Source of the DNA: Phocaeicola_A sp036804505 | GTDB lineage: Bacteria; Bacteroidota; Bacteroidia; Bacteroidales; Bacteroidaceae | Length of the DNA stretch: 64,000 nt | Direction: 5' to 3' | NCBI GenBank assembly: GCA_036804505.1 | Contig: DAIRSI010000001.1 | Location: 124,001 to 188,000 of the forward strand | Shown here: positions 34,928 through 44,289 of the stretch, in pieces | Layout of the letters: each line of letters starts with the position of its first letter | How positions within the stretch are numbered: position 1 is the stretch's first letter | The notes under the pieces: generated by a model | Databases searched by the model: none | Seen by the model: the letters and a program-made list of their open reading frames with translations, nothing else | What the model was told of the DNA's origin: nothing | Made by a program: the position numbers and the translations under genes

Positions 34928-37033
34928 ATGAAAAATTTTATTCTATCAACTTTGACTGTTGCCATTTTAATCAGCACAAGCTGTTCCGGATCAATCAACA
35001 GAGAAGCTCTTTTAAAACGCAACAGCCCTATTGTCACAACATTTGACTCTCTGGCTTCCCTCTCTGTAGGAAACGGAGGATTTGCTTTCACAGTAGATGC
35101 CAGCGGACTTCAAACATTCCCTGAATTCTACAAATCGGGTGTCCCATTGGGAACACAATCTCAGTGGGGATGGCATAATTTCCCAAATCCCCAAAGCTAC
35201 AAAGCCGACGAAGTTTTGAAAGAATATAATTTCGGTCATGGTCATAAAGAACTCTATGCCACTCAATTTAAAGAAGGCAGACAAAAAGCGGCTTCGGACT
35301 GGCTGAGAGCCAACCCTCACCGCCTTCATCTGGGCACTATAGGTCTGGAAATGGAAGGAGCTCCTTTAAAAAAAGAACAATTTAAAAACATCCATCAAGA
35401 ACTGGATTTATATACTGGAGAAATTACCAGTCGCTATGACCTGAACGGCAAACTGACACAAGTTCAAACCGTTTGCCATTCCAGTAAAGATCTCATAGCA
35501 TCACATATCATCTCTGAAATGCGTCCAAGTATAGGGTTCCGTTTTGCCTATCCTTCGGGAGGACATAGTGACGATGCATGCAACTGGAATTCTGACAACA
35601 AGCATTCAACTGTCATTGTCAGTCAAGATACTCACTCAGCATTGCTAAAACGAACTATCGACCAGACTGTCTACTACGTGAAAATTCAATGGGACGGAAA
35701 TGCACGTTTTTCCATGATTAAAAAGAATCATTTCATTCTTACCCCGCTTACCGACGATTATTCGTTCAGTTGCGAGTTTCTGCAGGAAAAAAGTAACGAA
35801 ACCTTACCCGGATTTCTGGAAACCGAAGCAGACGCATTAGCTTCCTGGCAGCGTTATTGGAACGAGGGAGCGGCCGTTGACTTTTCCAAATGCAAAGACC
35901 CAAGAGCCAAAGAATTGGAACGAAGAGTGGTCCTCTCCCAATACCTTCTTGCCATCCAATGCGCAGGAACCAACCCTCCTCAGGAAACAGGACTTACCTA
36001 CAATTCATGGTTCGGACGCCCACATTTGGAAATGATCTGGTGGCATCAGGCTCAGTTTGCTCTATGGGGGCATCCGGAATTACTTGCAAAAACTCTGAAA
36101 TGGTATGAGACCGCCTATCCTAAAGCAAAAGAAATTGCTAAACGACAAGGATTCAAGGGCGTAAGATGGATGAAGATGACTGACCCATGGGCCAATGAAG
36201 CCCCATCCAATGTCGGTTCTTTTCTGATTTGGCAACAACCTCATCTCATCTATCTGGCAGAACTGCTTTATCGCTGTAATCCTTCAACAAATCTGTTAAA
36301 GCAATATGGTACCTTGATTGACGAGACTGCTGAATTTATGGCTGATTTTGTAACTTTCGACAAAGCAAATAACAGATACATTCTTAAAGGATGCATCCCG
36401 GCTCAAGAAACGCTGAAAGCAGACTCTACAATCAATCCGCCTTTCGAGCTTTCATATTGGCACTTTGCCCTCGAAACAGCTCAAAAATGGAGAGAAAGAG
36501 AGGGTAAACCCAGAAATGCCCAATGGGACAAAGTCATCGAAGGACTGTCTCCCCTGGCTTCGAATGATAAGGGACTCTATCTTGCAGCAGAATCAGCGAC
36601 CAATACTTATACAGATAGACGATTTACATCCGATCACATGGCCGTACTAGGAGCAGAAGGCATTGTGCCCGCTTGCAAACTCGTCAAAGAAGATCTTATG
36701 AAAAACACCTTAAATTGGGTATGGACAAATTGGAACTGGGATAAGACCTGGGGTTGGGATTATCCTATGACAGCCATGTGTGCTACTCGACTTGGCGAAC
36801 CTGAAAAAGCTATTGACGCGCTCCTGATGAACAAGAGAACCAATACATATCTGGTAAATGGTCATAACTATCAAGATGATCGCCTGAGAATTTATCTTCC
36901 GGGTAATGGAGGACTTCTCACCGCCATGGCTCTTATGTGTGCCGGATGGGACGGATGTGACAAAAAGAATCCGGGATTTCCTGATAATGGTCAATGGGAC
37001 ATTAAATGGGAAGGACTGAAGCCACTACCATAG
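34928..37033 (+). CDS. Putative (alpha/alpha)6 six-hairpin glycosidase-like lipoprotein
   Basis: A 701-residue predicted lipoprotein: signal segment MKNFILSTLTVAILISTSC with Cys19 as the lipid-bearing residue. The N-terminal 300 residues look like a beta-sandwich (SLSVGNGGFAFTVDASGLQTF, GWHNFPNP). The rest has the repeated helical hairpins of an (alpha/alpha)6 barrel (FGRPHLEMIWWHQAQFALWG, SYWHFALETAQKWRERE), similar in outline to GH65/GH95-type enzymes. Glu residues in CIPAQETLK or FELSYW are candidate acids. I cannot assign a family number. It lies between the rhamnosidase and the DUF4450-type gene, so a role in rhamnose-containing glycan breakdown is likely. Confidence 0.8.
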   Translation: MKNFILSTLTVAILISTSCSGSINREALLKRNSPIVTTFDSLASLSVGNGGFAFTVDASGLQTFPEFYKSGVPLGTQSQWGWHNFPNPQSYKADEVLKEYNFGHGHKELYATQFKEGRQKAASDWLRANPHRLHLGTIGLEMEGAPLKKEQFKNIHQELDLYTGEITSRYDLNGKLTQVQTVCHSSKDLIASHIISEMRPSIGFRFAYPSGGHSDDACNWNSDNKHSTVIVSQDTHSALLKRTIDQTVYYVKIQWDGNARFSMIKKNHFILTPLTDDYSFSCEFLQEKSNETLPGFLETEADALASWQRYWNEGAAVDFSKCKDPRAKELERRVVLSQYLLAIQCAGTNPPQETGLTYNSWFGRPHLEMIWWHQAQFALWGHPELLAKTLKWYETAYPKAKEIAKRQGFKGVRWMKMTDPWANEAPSNVGSFLIWQQPHLIYLAELLYRCNPSTNLLKQYGTLIDETAEFMADFVTFDKANNRYILKGCIPAQETLKADSTINPPFELSYWHFALETAQKWREREGKPRNAQWDKVIEGLSPLASNDKGLYLAAESATNTYTDRRFTSDHMAVLGAEGIVPACKLVKEDLMKNTLNWVWTNWNWDKTWGWDYPMTAMCATRLGEPEKAIDALLMNKRTNTYLVNGHNYQDDRLRIYLPGNGGLLTAMALMCAGWDGCDKKNPGFPDNGQWDIKWEGLKPLP

Positions 37034-37050
37034 AACCCGTTACAAAATTC

Positions 37051-37087
37051 GGAAAAGGAACATAACATCTATGCTCCTTTTCCTTAT
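37051..37087 (+). terminator. Hairpin between the six-hairpin lipoprotein and DUF4450-type genes
   Basis: GGAAAAGGA (37051-37059) pairs with TCCTTTTCC (37075-37083), followed by TTATTAT. It may be a partial terminator or an mRNA stabiliser within the cluster; no clear new promoter was found before 37115. Confidence 0.55.
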
Positions 37088-37114
37088 TATATGTATAACA
37101 TAATTAGTTAAAGA

Positions 37115-40100
37115 ATGAAAACACTTTTTACCTGCACTTTTTTATTTCTTGCTTCCCTATCTATGCAAGGGCAAGACTACATTGAATCCACATCTCACAA
37201 CGACGCAGTCAGAGGAACCACACGCCAATTGCAATACCATCCTGAGGGAAATGAGTTTGTTTGCATTAACGGGAAAAACAAATATACCCGCGCCCTATAC
37301 GGCAGCCATAGCGCATTCAGGTTGGAAACCAGTGATTTCCCCGTATTTGCGGCCTATGACAAGACCAACAGCAAAAACATCAGTTTTCGACTGAATATTG
37401 CACTCGATTCCGTTGCCCATTGTGAATCAAGATATTCAGCAGGGAAAAGGACCTATCTTCTTAAAGATCCTTCTTGGGGAAAGGGTGAAGTACACATCAT
37501 CGTTTATGCCCTTCCGGACGAAAATGAAGAAGGTGCGATATGGATGTTCGAAACCAAAGGAATGCCTCAATATAAAGAACTTAAATGCAAGGTGAGTGAC
37601 ATCAAGCAACCCAATCTCTTAAGAAACGGAGACATGGGGGTTGATCCTCCCGACTGTTTCGACGCAGCCTCGTCTCCCAAGAACTCAGAAACCTTCATAC
37701 TCAAATTCAAAGGAAGACCAGCCTATTTCCTCGTTAAGTCACAACACGGATCAATTGCAAAAACCACAAAAGAGGCTGAAGTCATATTTCACAAAGCCGA
37801 AAAGGCTGCTTTGGAACTCAACAATAGAATAATCATAAATACCCCCGATGCATATCTCAATACGCTGGGAGGTGCCCTGACTGCCGCAGCCGATGGAACA
37901 TGGGACGGCCAAACTTGGCTTCATGGTGCCATTGGATGGAGAATGCCTTTGAATGGATGGCGTGCCGGCTATATCGGAGACTTTCTTGGCTGGCATGACA
38001 GAGCCCGAATACATTTCGATGCGTATGCCGCATCTCAAGTCAAAAACATACCTCCCATCTATCAACAACCGGCACAAGATACCTTGATGAATCTAGCCCG
38101 TTCCGAAAAGAAATGGGGAACTCCGATGTATAGCAACGGATATATCTGCTGCACGCCCGGAAAGACAGGAAGAATGAACCATTACGACATGAATCTTTGC
38201 TATATCGACGAGTTGCTTTGGCATCTGAACTGGACAGGAGACACTGCCTACGCACATAAAATATGGCCTGTGCTTACAAGTCATCTGGCATGGGAAAAGA
38301 GGAACTTCGATGCTGACGGGGATGGGCTTTATGATGCGTACTGCTGCATTTGGGCCAGCGATGCCCTCTATTATAACAGCGGAGGAGTTACACATTCATC
38401 GGCTTACAATTATAGAGCAAACAAAATGGCAGCATTGATTGCAAGAATCATCCATGAAGATCCGGCTCCATACGAACAAGAAGCCGACAGAATTCTCAAA
38501 GCAATCAACACCCAACTGTGGATGAAAGAGAAAGGTGTATGGGCAGAATTCAAGGACTTTATGGGGCTAAAACGATTGCATCCGAACCCTGCTTTATGGA
38601 CCATTTATCACTCTATAGACAGTGATATCGCCTCTCCCGAGCAAGCCTACACGGCAACTCGGTACATAGATGAAAAGATTCCTCATATACCTGTCGTGGC
38701 AAAAGGGCTGGAATCTGGGAAGTATCACATCATCAGTACCACCAACTGGTTACCTTATGCCTGGAGTATAAATAATGTGGCTTCAGCCGAAGTGATGCAC
38801 ACGGCCTTGGCTTATTGGCAGGCCGGACGCTACGAAGAAGCCGTCAAGCTATTCAAAAGTTCTGTTTTAGATGGGATGTATCTGGGAAACAGCCCCGGTA
38901 ATGTGGGGCAAATCAGTTTTTACGATGCCGCCAGGGGAGAATGCTACAGAGATTTCGGTGACCCTGCCGGAGTCATGTCGAGAGCAATCGTCCAAGGTTT
39001 GTTCGGCATCACTCCGGACGCTTTGAACAACCGTCTATTGTTACGCCCGGGTTTCCCTTCCTCATGGAAATACGCTTCCATCCATACTCCTGACATTGAC
39101 TTCAGTTACCGACGTGAAAACGACAAAGAAACTTACTCTGTAAACAGCAGACTGGAAAAAGCATGCAACATAGAACTTCTGATACCTGCCTGGAAAGATA
39201 AAATCAGCACCATTCAGTCAAATGGGAAAGCTCTGAAATGGGAAAACGAAAAGCACTTCATCGGAAGACCTTTCATCCGTATTTTTTATACATCAACAAA
39301 AAACAAGCAGCAAGTCATTGAAATTGAATGGAAAGGCAACGCACCGGTAATAAAAGAACCGGACATCGAAACAAATACTTTGAATACGGAAAGTAACATT
39401 ACCTTTAAACCCGTCAATCAAGGCATGTTGTCATGGATGGAGCCGATTGAACAACAAGTGAAAAACGAAACCTTTAGCGGAGGGCTCAAACTTCTGGGCG
39501 GAAAGACATCCCACTTCATTCCGATTGATATCTCTAACAGTTTCAATGCCTGCGTCACCGATATTTTCCGTAATAAATATCTTTCACCACGTTCTCCATA
39601 CACAACACTGCAGATTCCCACACAAGGCATGGGTGAATGGTGCCATCCTCAGGAATGCGACAGCATTTGCGATGAAGGAATTCGCAAAACTATCAACAAC
39701 GGGACACTGATTATGGATATAGAAGGCAAAAAAATCCCGTTTTTCTCTACATGTGAAGGGAAAAACATTCTGTTTACTTCCTTATGGAATAATTATCCGG
39801 CAAAGGCCGAAATACCTCTGAAAGGGAAAGCCGACGGATTGTACCTGATGATGGCAGGCAGTACCAATCATATGCAATGCTATATGGAAAATGCCCGAAT
39901 CACAGTTGACTACAAAGATGGAACCCGATCGGTTCTACCTCTCATTTCACCCACAAACTGGTGCCCTATCGAACAGGACTATTATGTCGACGGACTAGCT
40001 TTCAAATTAGAAACTCCCCGTCCCTATCGCTTCTGCCTGCAAAACGGAATTGTCAGCAACGATTTGGGAAATGTACTGAAGTTAAAAGGGCCTATGGAAA

Positions 40101-40237
40101 GAAAGATAAAAGGAGGCGCAGGTATCATTCTTTGCATGCCCCTCGACAAGACAAAGGAATTATCTTCACTTCAATTGGAGACCCTTTCTAATGATGTTGT
40201 TATCGGACTGATGGGTGCAACTCTGGTGACCGAATAA
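37115..40237 (+). CDS. Large exported glycosidase-like protein, DUF4450 type
   Basis: A 1040-residue secreted protein with a signal peptide (MKTLFTCTFLFLASLSMQGQ). Residues 20-230 form a beta-rich N-domain. Residues 240-660 have the helical pattern of an (alpha/alpha)6 barrel with GWRAGYIGDFLGWHDRARIH, NFDADGDGLYDAY and NNVASAEVMHTALAYW; the DADGDGLYD element recurs in six-hairpin glycosidases. Residues 740-1040 form a beta-sandwich. This matches my recollection of the DUF4450 family found in Bacteroides carbohydrate loci. No catalytic residues are proven. It is the last gene of the rhamnosidase group and ends at a strong terminator. Confidence 0.82.
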   Translation: MKTLFTCTFLFLASLSMQGQDYIESTSHNDAVRGTTRQLQYHPEGNEFVCINGKNKYTRALYGSHSAFRLETSDFPVFAAYDKTNSKNISFRLNIALDSVAHCESRYSAGKRTYLLKDPSWGKGEVHIIVYALPDENEEGAIWMFETKGMPQYKELKCKVSDIKQPNLLRNGDMGVDPPDCFDAASSPKNSETFILKFKGRPAYFLVKSQHGSIAKTTKEAEVIFHKAEKAALELNNRIIINTPDAYLNTLGGALTAAADGTWDGQTWLHGAIGWRMPLNGWRAGYIGDFLGWHDRARIHFDAYAASQVKNIPPIYQQPAQDTLMNLARSEKKWGTPMYSNGYICCTPGKTGRMNHYDMNLCYIDELLWHLNWTGDTAYAHKIWPVLTSHLAWEKRNFDADGDGLYDAYCCIWASDALYYNSGGVTHSSAYNYRANKMAALIARIIHEDPAPYEQEADRILKAINTQLWMKEKGVWAEFKDFMGLKRLHPNPALWTIYHSIDSDIASPEQAYTATRYIDEKIPHIPVVAKGLESGKYHIISTTNWLPYAWSINNVASAEVMHTALAYWQAGRYEEAVKLFKSSVLDGMYLGNSPGNVGQISFYDAARGECYRDFGDPAGVMSRAIVQGLFGITPDALNNRLLLRPGFPSSWKYASIHTPDIDFSYRRENDKETYSVNSRLEKACNIELLIPAWKDKISTIQSNGKALKWENEKHFIGRPFIRIFYTSTKNKQQVIEIEWKGNAPVIKEPDIETNTLNTESNITFKPVNQGMLSWMEPIEQQVKNETFSGGLKLLGGKTSHFIPIDISNSFNACVTDIFRNKYLSPRSPYTTLQIPTQGMGEWCHPQECDSICDEGIRKTINNGTLIMDIEGKKIPFFSTCEGKNILFTSLWNNYPAKAEIPLKGKADGLYLMMAGSTNHMQCYMENARITVDYKDGTRSVLPLISPTNWCPIEQDYYVDGLAFKLETPRPYRFCLQNGIVSNDLGNVLKLKGPMERKIKGGAGIILCMPLDKTKELSSLQLETLSNDVVIGLMGATLVTE

Positions 40238-40241
40238 TAAC

Positions 40242-40274
40242 AAAAAAGGCAACTGAAAATCAGTTGCCTTTTTT
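40242..40274. terminator. Bidirectional terminator between the DUF4450-type gene and tRNA-Pro
   Basis: AAAAAAGGCAACTGA (40242-40256) pairs perfectly with TCAGTTGCCTTTTTT (40260-40274) around a 3-base loop. The A- and T-runs allow it to end both the plus-strand gene and the minus-strand tRNA-Pro. Confidence 0.92.
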
Positions 40275-40279
40275 GTAAG

Positions 40280-40352
40280 TCGGAAAGAGGCGACTCGAAC
40301 GCCCGACCCCTACGTCCCGAACGTAGTACGCTACCAACTGCGCTACTTTCCG
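40280..40352 (-). tRNA. tRNA-Pro (CGG)
   Basis: A 73-base cloverleaf, acceptor stem CGGAAAG/CTTTCCG, anticodon stem CTACG/CGTAG around the loop TTCGGGA, giving anticodon CGG. CCA is not encoded. It is divergent from tRNA-Phe. Confidence 0.95.
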
Positions 40353-40366
40353 CTCAATTGCGAGTG

Positions 40367-40374
40367 CAAAGGTA
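40367..40374 (-). promoter_or_regulatory. -7 element of tRNA-Pro
   Basis: TACCTTTG on the minus strand, 15 bases before the tRNA start. It lies in an 18-base segment (40358-40375) identical to the start region of the divergent tRNA-Phe gene. Confidence 0.7.
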
Positions 40375-40425
40375 AATCATTTTTTCAAACAGAACAATAT
40401 TTTTATAAGAAATCTTTCAAAAATA

Positions 40426-40456
40426 CTTGCAAAATAAGAAATATTACTTACCTTTG
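40426..40456 (+). promoter_or_regulatory. Promoter of tRNA-Phe
   Basis: CTTG (40426-40429; one mismatch to TTTG), 19 bp, TACCTTTG (40449-40456), 18 bases before the tRNA. Confidence 0.75.
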
Positions 40457-40473
40457 CACTCGCAAAATAAAAA

Positions 40474-40546
40474 GGTGCCTTAGCTCAGGTGGTAGAGCAT
40501 CGGACTGAAAATCCGTGTGTCCTTGGTTCAACTCCAAGAGGCACCA
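40474..40546 (+). tRNA. tRNA-Phe (GAA)
   Basis: A 73-base cloverleaf, acceptor stem GGTGCCT/AGGCACC, anticodon GAA in the loop CTGAAAA. CCA is not encoded. Confidence 0.96.
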
Positions 40547-40552
40547 CTTTAA

Positions 40553-40593
40553 AAGAAACGCTGATTACTGATAATAAGTAATTAGCGTTTCTT
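40553..40593 (+). terminator. Hairpin terminator of tRNA-Phe
   Basis: A 17-bp stem with one mismatch (AAGAAACGCT...AGCGTTTCTT, then ATTACT/AGTAAT) just after the tRNA. The T-tail is weak. Confidence 0.65.
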
Positions 40594-40983
40594 ATTAAAC
40601 AAATCAACATATTACCGACCTTGTAAATCACTGTGAATACAAACAGAACATTTCATTACAAAAAGTTTGCCCGATGCTCCTGTCACCACAAGACGTTGAT
40701 TATTAATAAAGACTGGTGACGGGATGTAATTTTTCAAAGCCAAATTCGATTTTTCATTCACCTGACGGCCACGTGTAATAATAGTCTTTTTCAACAGCTA
40801 GTACACAAAAGGAAAAAATAAAGAAATTTTAATGGAACGCAGAATAATCAATAAATTAACATGGTTTAAAAGATGTGATTTGCATTTGTTGTCATAAATT
40901 TTGTATTATTGCATGTTCTTAAGTAGAAATTCTTGTTTATGAAACAAGTATAGTTACGACAATCTAATAACACCGAAAAGGCA
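40594..40983. other. Gene-free stretch before the ECF sigma gene
   Basis: Only a doubtful 60-codon minus-strand frame with a TTG start (40612-40794) is present. A TATTATTG segment at 40904-40911, one base off the -7 consensus, may belong to the ECF sigma gene's promoter, but no -33 element is at the right distance. Confidence 0.4.
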
Positions 40984-41598
40984 ATGAATGATTTTACAAA
41001 TGAAAAATATCTACTGGAACAAATAAAATCAGGCAACCACAAGGCTTTTGAATATTTGTTTAACGTCTATCGGCCACGATTGTATGGTTATGCCATTCGT
41101 TTTATCGACGATACTGAAATGGCAAATGACATCATTCAGGAATGCTATCTTAATCTGTGGGAAAAGAGAAAAAACCTTGAACAGACTTCCCTGACCTCGT
41201 TCCTATTCACGATGGTGCGCAATGCCTGTCTCAATTATCTGAAGCACAAATCAATCGTGGAAAATTATCAGATAGAGTACCTTGCCAATATAGAAGGAGA
41301 AGAAAAACTCTACTATACAGATTTCATGATGAACAGTGAATACAAACTGCTTTATAATGAATTGCAAGAGCAAATCAAACAAGTACTAGACAAACTGCCG
41401 GAACGTTCCCGTGAAATTTTTCTGATGAGCCGTTTTCAAGGCTTGAAGAATCGTGAAATTTCAGAAAAACTTCAAATATCCACAACTGCTGTAGAAAAAC
41501 ATTTATCAAAAGCAATGGCCATCTTCTCGGAAAATTTCAAGAAATGTTACAACGGTGACCTTTACATTCTAGCTCTTCTTTTTCTGCTATCCAAATAA
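40984..41598 (+). CDS. ECF-family RNA polymerase sigma factor
   Basis: A 204-residue sigma factor of the extracytoplasmic-function type. Region 2 (residues 18-85: HKAFEYLFNVYRPRLYGYAI, DIIQECYLNLWEKR) binds core polymerase and the -10 element. Region 4 (residues 135-190: LPERSREIFLMSRFQGLKNR, ISTTAVEKHLSKAM) is the -35-binding helix-turn-helix. It is followed by a FecR-type anti-sigma, a GH109-type gene and SusC/SusD, the standard trans-envelope control set of Bacteroides host-glycan loci. It probably activates the 42.7-49.3 kb operon when its anti-sigma is released. Confidence 0.93.
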   Translation: MNDFTNEKYLLEQIKSGNHKAFEYLFNVYRPRLYGYAIRFIDDTEMANDIIQECYLNLWEKRKNLEQTSLTSFLFTMVRNACLNYLKHKSIVENYQIEYLANIEGEEKLYYTDFMMNSEYKLLYNELQEQIKQVLDKLPERSREIFLMSRFQGLKNREISEKLQISTTAVEKHLSKAMAIFSENFKKCYNGDLYILALLFLLSK

Positions 41599-41683
41599 TT
41601 TTTTACTTTTTCTATAAAAAAGTTTCCTTAAAGGGTTGGGTAAATTCGATTCTGAATTGTTATATCATTATAACACCCAAATT

Positions 41684-42664
41684 ATGGAAATAAATCAAGA
41701 CATCAAACAGCTGGCGTTCCAGTACTTTAGGGGCAAAATCTCTCCTAAGGACGAATCTCGTTTGTATGAATTCGTCAAAGAGAATGACCTGAACGAAAAG
41801 AAATTCAGGGAATGGGAACAGGAATGGATCAAGGAAGAATCCTCCAACCTGTCCAAAGATGAATGGAACAGCGTCGAACGTCATTTGTTTGTATCCGGAA
41901 CCATACAAAACAACAAAATGACCCTAAGCAAGAAAAAACCGCTTTGGATCATACCGGCGGCAGCTGCTGTTGCCATACTGCTCATCTGCAGCATAATTAC
42001 AGTAAAATACTTTGCAAAGCCTCAACCTACATATTTCACAACCGAAGCTCCTAAAGGAGAACGAAGCAGGCTGGTTCTCCCCGACGGCACACGCGTTCTG
42101 CTGAATTCAGGTTCAAAACTGAAATATTCCAACGATTTCAGCAACAACAATAGAAATGTGGAACTGATAGGCGAAGGATATTTCGAAGTAAGCAAAAAGG
42201 ACAACAACACGTTCATCGTACATACAAGAGCTTACGATGTAGTTGTGAGAGGAACAAAATTCAACATAGCCGCTTATCCGGAAGATTCCTTAATTACCAC
42301 TACCCTCATGGAAGGCAAGGTAGAACTGAACTACCAGAATGAAATTATTACCATGCATCCGGGACAGACTCTTGCTCTGAATGTCAAAACGAACAAAATA
42401 AACTCTCTATCAAAAAGAGTTTCACAAGCCAGCGCTTGGATTGATAATCGGATTGAATACGATGACATCACCCTGAGACAACTGGTTTCCATTCTGTCAA
42501 TGCAATATGATGTAAACATCACGATCAAAAATAAGAAATTGGAAGAAAAGACCTTCAGCATTTCACTACGCAACAACGAAAGTATCCAGCAAATCATGGA
42601 TGGAATAAGCGGTTTGGTAAATGCCAAGGTAATCTACAATAAAAATGAGATAATCTTAAAGTAA
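41684..42664 (+). CDS. FecR-family anti-sigma factor
   Basis: A 326-residue single-span inner-membrane protein. The cytosolic N-terminus (residues 1-85) holds the ECF sigma. The transmembrane helix is near residues 87-108 (LWIIPAAAAVAILLICSIIT). The periplasmic FecR domain follows (APKGERSRLVLPDGTRVLLNSGSKL), then a DUF4974-type C-terminal domain (ITLRQLVSILSMQYDVNIT) that contacts the STN domain of the SusC partner. A TTG-started extension from 41636 is rejected in favour of the ATG. It sits between the sigma gene and the GH109-type gene. Confidence 0.93.
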   Translation: MEINQDIKQLAFQYFRGKISPKDESRLYEFVKENDLNEKKFREWEQEWIKEESSNLSKDEWNSVERHLFVSGTIQNNKMTLSKKKPLWIIPAAAAVAILLICSIITVKYFAKPQPTYFTTEAPKGERSRLVLPDGTRVLLNSGSKLKYSNDFSNNNRNVELIGEGYFEVSKKDNNTFIVHTRAYDVVVRGTKFNIAAYPEDSLITTTLMEGKVELNYQNEIITMHPGQTLALNVKTNKINSLSKRVSQASAWIDNRIEYDDITLRQLVSILSMQYDVNITIKNKKLEEKTFSISLRNNESIQQIMDGISGLVNAKVIYNKNEIILK

Positions 42665-42700
42665 ATAATAATATTAACCTTAAAAACTTTGAATGAAGAG

Positions 42701-44257
42701 ATGAAAAAAATCGCTTTAATTATTTCCGCACTTTGCCTCACGGCCCTTATGTTGCCTGTACAGAAGGCTTCAGCGCAATTTAACTGGCCCTATAAGGTAG
42801 ACAATGGCACCATTGTAACAAATGTTCCCGAACGCGAAGCAGGACAGACGGATGTACTGAATCTGGTAACTCCCAAACTGAAAACTGTCCGTGTGGCCTT
42901 TGTCGGTCTTGGCATGCGCGGCCCCGGAGCTGTTTCCCGTTGGACACACATCAACGGAATACAGATTATGGCTCTTTGCGACTACGTAAAGGAACGTGCA
43001 GAGGCTTGCCAAAACATTCTTAAAAAGGCAAGCATGCCCGCTGCCGATATTTATTACGGCGAAGATGGGTACAAGCAGCTCTGCCAGCGCAAGGATATCG
43101 ATTTGGTATACATTGCAACAGACTGGAGCCATCATTTTCCCGTTGCCAAATGTGCCATGGAAAACGGCAAGCATGTAGCCATTGAAGTACCTTCAGCCAT
43201 GAATCTGAATGAAATTTGGTCACTGGTCAATATGTCGGAAAAATTCCGTCTTCACTGCATGATCCTGGAAAACTGCTGCTATGACTTCTTCGAGCTTAAC
43301 ACTCTGAACATGGCACAGCACGGAGTCTTCGGCGAAGTGGTTCGCACTCAGGGAGCCTACATTCACAATCTCGATGAATTCTGGGGAGCTTATTGGAAAA
43401 AAGATGCCAATGACAAACTAGGATGGAGACTGGAGTACAACAAGAATTATCGTGGTGATGTATATCCGACTCACGGACTTGGCCCTGTAGCCCAGGTGCT
43501 CAACATCCATCGCGGTGACCGCATGAAAACTTTGGTTGCCATGGATACCAATCCCGTGAACGGTCCGGCAAAGGTAGAAAGTGTAACAGGAGAGAAATGC
43601 AATGATTTCAAAAACGGCGACCATACCACAACCTTGATTCGCACAGAAAACGGGAAAGTCATTGAAATACAGCATGACGTACTTACTCCTCAACCTTACA
43701 ACCGCTTATATCAGGTAACAGGAACAAAAGGTTTTGCCAACAAATATCCTATCGAAGGCTATGCTCTGGGTAAAGATGAATTAAGTGCTTCAGGAGTGAA
43801 ACCGGAAGTGGAGAACTTGAGTGCACATACCTTCCTTCCTCAAAAAGAAATGAGCGCATTCGTAGAGAAATACACCAGTCCGATAGTAAAGAAATATGGT
43901 GACGAAGCCAAGGAAGTAGGCGGTCACGGCGGTATGGACTTTATAATGGACAGTCGTCTGGTATATTGCCTGCAGAACGGTTTGCCATTGGATATGGATG
44001 TTTATGACCTTGCTGAATGGTGTTGTCTGGCTGAACTCGGTTCCTTGTCAATGAACCATGGAAATGCACCGGTTGCCATCCCGGATTTCACAAGAGGCCA
44101 CTGGAACCAGATAAAAGGCTTTTCACATGCATTTGCCGCTCCCGAAGATGAAGCTGCTACAGCCAAAGATGCAGAACTATTTACCCAACAGCTCAAAATA
44201 AAAGGACAAAAATATTGGGAAAAAGCAGACAAAAAGAATAGCAAAAACAAAAAATAA
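42701..44257 (+). CDS. GH109-type Gfo/Idh/MocA glycosidase (alpha-N-acetylgalactosaminidase family)
   Basis: A 518-residue exported protein with a signal peptide ending near ASAQ. The Rossmann NAD-binding motif follows (RVAFVGLGMRGPGAVSRW). Family hallmarks of GH109 are present: TDWSHHFPVAKCAMENGKHV, HCMILENCCYDFFE, GAYIHNL and YPTHGLGPV, the last containing Tyr255 and His258, equivalent to residues important for catalysis in characterised members. These enzymes use bound NAD to cleave alpha-GalNAc by an oxidation-elimination route. A TTG-started extension from 42689 is rejected. It is the only enzyme gene in the ECF-controlled locus, directly before susC. GalNAc specificity is inferred. Confidence 0.88.
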   Translation: MKKIALIISALCLTALMLPVQKASAQFNWPYKVDNGTIVTNVPEREAGQTDVLNLVTPKLKTVRVAFVGLGMRGPGAVSRWTHINGIQIMALCDYVKERAEACQNILKKASMPAADIYYGEDGYKQLCQRKDIDLVYIATDWSHHFPVAKCAMENGKHVAIEVPSAMNLNEIWSLVNMSEKFRLHCMILENCCYDFFELNTLNMAQHGVFGEVVRTQGAYIHNLDEFWGAYWKKDANDKLGWRLEYNKNYRGDVYPTHGLGPVAQVLNIHRGDRMKTLVAMDTNPVNGPAKVESVTGEKCNDFKNGDHTTTLIRTENGKVIEIQHDVLTPQPYNRLYQVTGTKGFANKYPIEGYALGKDELSASGVKPEVENLSAHTFLPQKEMSAFVEKYTSPIVKKYGDEAKEVGGHGGMDFIMDSRLVYCLQNGLPLDMDVYDLAEWCCLAELGSLSMNHGNAPVAIPDFTRGHWNQIKGFSHAFAAPEDEAATAKDAELFTQQLKIKGQKYWEKADKKNSKNKK

Positions 44258-44289
44258 AGAATTCATTTAATAACCTTAATTTAAATTTT

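Noticed and set aside
40612..40794. Possible 60-codon minus-strand gene after tRNA-Phe
   Set aside because: It begins with TTG, has a stop codon just upstream, and shows no promoter with correct spacing or family I recognise. It could be a gene remnant, but the sequence does not support calling it.
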